From: Crossaster papposus
Lineage: Eukaryota > Echinodermata > Asteroidea > Velatida > Solasteridae
Assembly (NCBI GenBank): GCA_037893245.1
Contig: JBAIAA010000452.1
Location: forward strand, 558,001-622,000
Direction of reading: 5' to 3'
Length of the DNA: 64,000 nucleotides
In this document: in pieces, positions 63,401 through 64,000 of the stretch
Layout of the letters: the number at the start of each line of letters is the position of its first letter
How positions within the stretch are numbered: the stretch's first letter is position 1
Notes under the pieces: generated by a model
Database searches by the model: none
What the model saw: the letters and a program-made list of their open reading frames with translations, nothing else
What the model was told of the DNA's origin: nothing
Program-made: the position numbers and the translations under genes

Positions 63401-64000
63401 GTAAAGGGAAAGAAGTGTGCATAAGAAATATGTAAAGGGAAAAAAGTGTGCATAAGAAATATGTAAAGGGAAAGAAGTGTGCATAAGAAATATGTAAAGG
63501 GAAAGAAGTGTGCATAAGAAATATGTAAAGGAAAGAAGTGTGCATAAGAAATATGTAAAGGGAAAGAAGTGTGCATAAGAAATATGTAAAGGGAAAGAAG
63601 TGTGCATAAGAAATATGTAAAGGGAAAGAAGTGTGCATAAGAAATATGTAAAGGGAAAGAAGTGTGCATAAGAAATATGTAAAGGGAAAGAAGTGTGCAT
63701 AAGAAATATGTAAAGGGAAAGAAGTGTGCATAAGAAATATGTAAAGGGAAAGAAGTGTGCATAAGAAATATGTAAAGGGAAAGAAGTGTGCATAAGAAAT
63801 ATGTAAAGGGAAAGAAGTGTGCATAAGAAATATGTAAAGGGAAAGAAGTGTGCATAAGAAATATGTAAAGGGAAAGAAGTGTGCATAAGAAATATGTAAA
63901 GGGAAAGAAGTGTGCATAAGAAATAAACACATGATGTGGGAACAAGCCCTCGAGTTAAATATGTAAAGGGAAAGAAGTGTGCATAAGAAATATGTAAAGG
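54418..64000 (+). repeat. 31-bp satellite array III: long blocks, one linker class
   Basis: Same monomer, but the blocks are long. Linker anchors are 55631, 56628, 57407, 59209, 60082, 61327, 62200, 63166 and 63945, with spacings 1214, 997, 779, 1802, 873, 1245, 873, 966 and 779. Every linker is of the GTGGGAAC class; two (59209, 61327) have AATACATG in place of AACACATG. After most linkers, two or three standard monomers are followed by a run of about five CATAATAAAT monomers (sometimes CATCATAAAT), then a GGGAAAAAAGTG monomer. The array runs off the right edge of the window. Confidence 0.96.
56628..63945 (+). repeat. Nested duplications of 2,118 bp and 6,538 bp in array III
   Basis: Offset 2,118 bp: linkers 59209 and 60082 recur at 61327 and 62200, together with AAAGGTAAAG (59012, 61130), CATAAGGAATATG (59434, 61552), CATACGAAAT (59590, 61708) and the AATACATG linker variant. 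Offset 6,538 bp: linkers 56628 and 57407 recur at 63166 and 63945, with GTTAAGGG (56801, 63339) and the one-base-short monomer TAAAGGAAAGAAG (near 56992 and 63530). The 779-bp block therefore reappears after the pair of 2,118-bp units. Confidence 0.9.

Noticed and set aside
10327-63945. Dozens of long minus-strand reading frames (up to 3,079 codons) with leucine-, phenylalanine- and histidine-rich repeats
   Set aside because: They are all three frames of one 31-bp stop-free monomer; overlapping frames coexist over the same bases, 'starts' fall in the linker on TTG, and nothing but the repeat is encoded.
10401-64000. CRISPR-like array (short repeats at regular spacing)
   Set aside because: The 31-bp repeats are directly contiguous, the only 'spacer' is one constant 36-bp linker, and there are no cas genes; the context is eukaryotic satellite.
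1-64000. Telomeric repeats or a known protozoan satellite (177-bp, 195-bp or 369-bp families)
   Set aside because: No tandem TTAGGG-type runs are present, and the 199-bp and 31-bp sequences do not match what I recall of those families; length similarity alone is not evidence.

Overview
This window is almost entirely eukaryotic satellite DNA; I find no intact recognisable gene and nothing prokaryotic. About 10.4 kb (16%) is a 199-bp satellite, about 50.5 kb (79%) is a 31-bp satellite punctuated by a 36-bp linker, and only 3.15 kb (18453-21600) is non-satellite. Tandem arrays, higher-order amplification and decayed islands of this kind suggest pericentromeric, subtelomeric, B-chromosome or sex-chromosome heterochromatin. 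I do not recognise either satellite and cannot name the organism.

Layout. (1) 1-6097: 199-bp units in one orientation, running off the left edge. (2) 6098-6342: an off-phase 245-bp junction. (3) 6343-10400: the same satellite inverted, in mirrored variant order for at least the inner 2 kb per side, so the locus is a large imperfect palindrome. (4) 10401-18452: 31-bp array I, about 235 monomers and 20 linkers. (5) 18453-21600: a non-satellite island with a 1,474-bp tandem duplication. Its second copy is cut off by satellite at 21600. The island holds a degenerate ~137-bp tandem repeat and a possible decayed coding remnant on the minus strand. (6) 21601-54417: 31-bp array II, strongly organised into higher-order repeats (HORs). 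(7) 54418-64000: 31-bp array III, with longer blocks, one linker class and different marker monomers.

No genes work together here. The interest lies in the repeat architecture: a 199-bp unit with a perfect 15-bp internal inverted repeat; a palindrome joined at a self-complementary TTAACGTTAA motif; a 31-bp monomer with 9 G and 1 C per strand; 111 linkers in three main sequence classes that are partitioned by domain and by HOR position; and nested segmental duplications traceable through private single-base variants. The very long minus-strand reading frames (up to 9.2 kb) are a by-product of a stop-free repeat and are not annotated as genes. Counts and distances were read by hand from the sequence; no alignment or database search was run.
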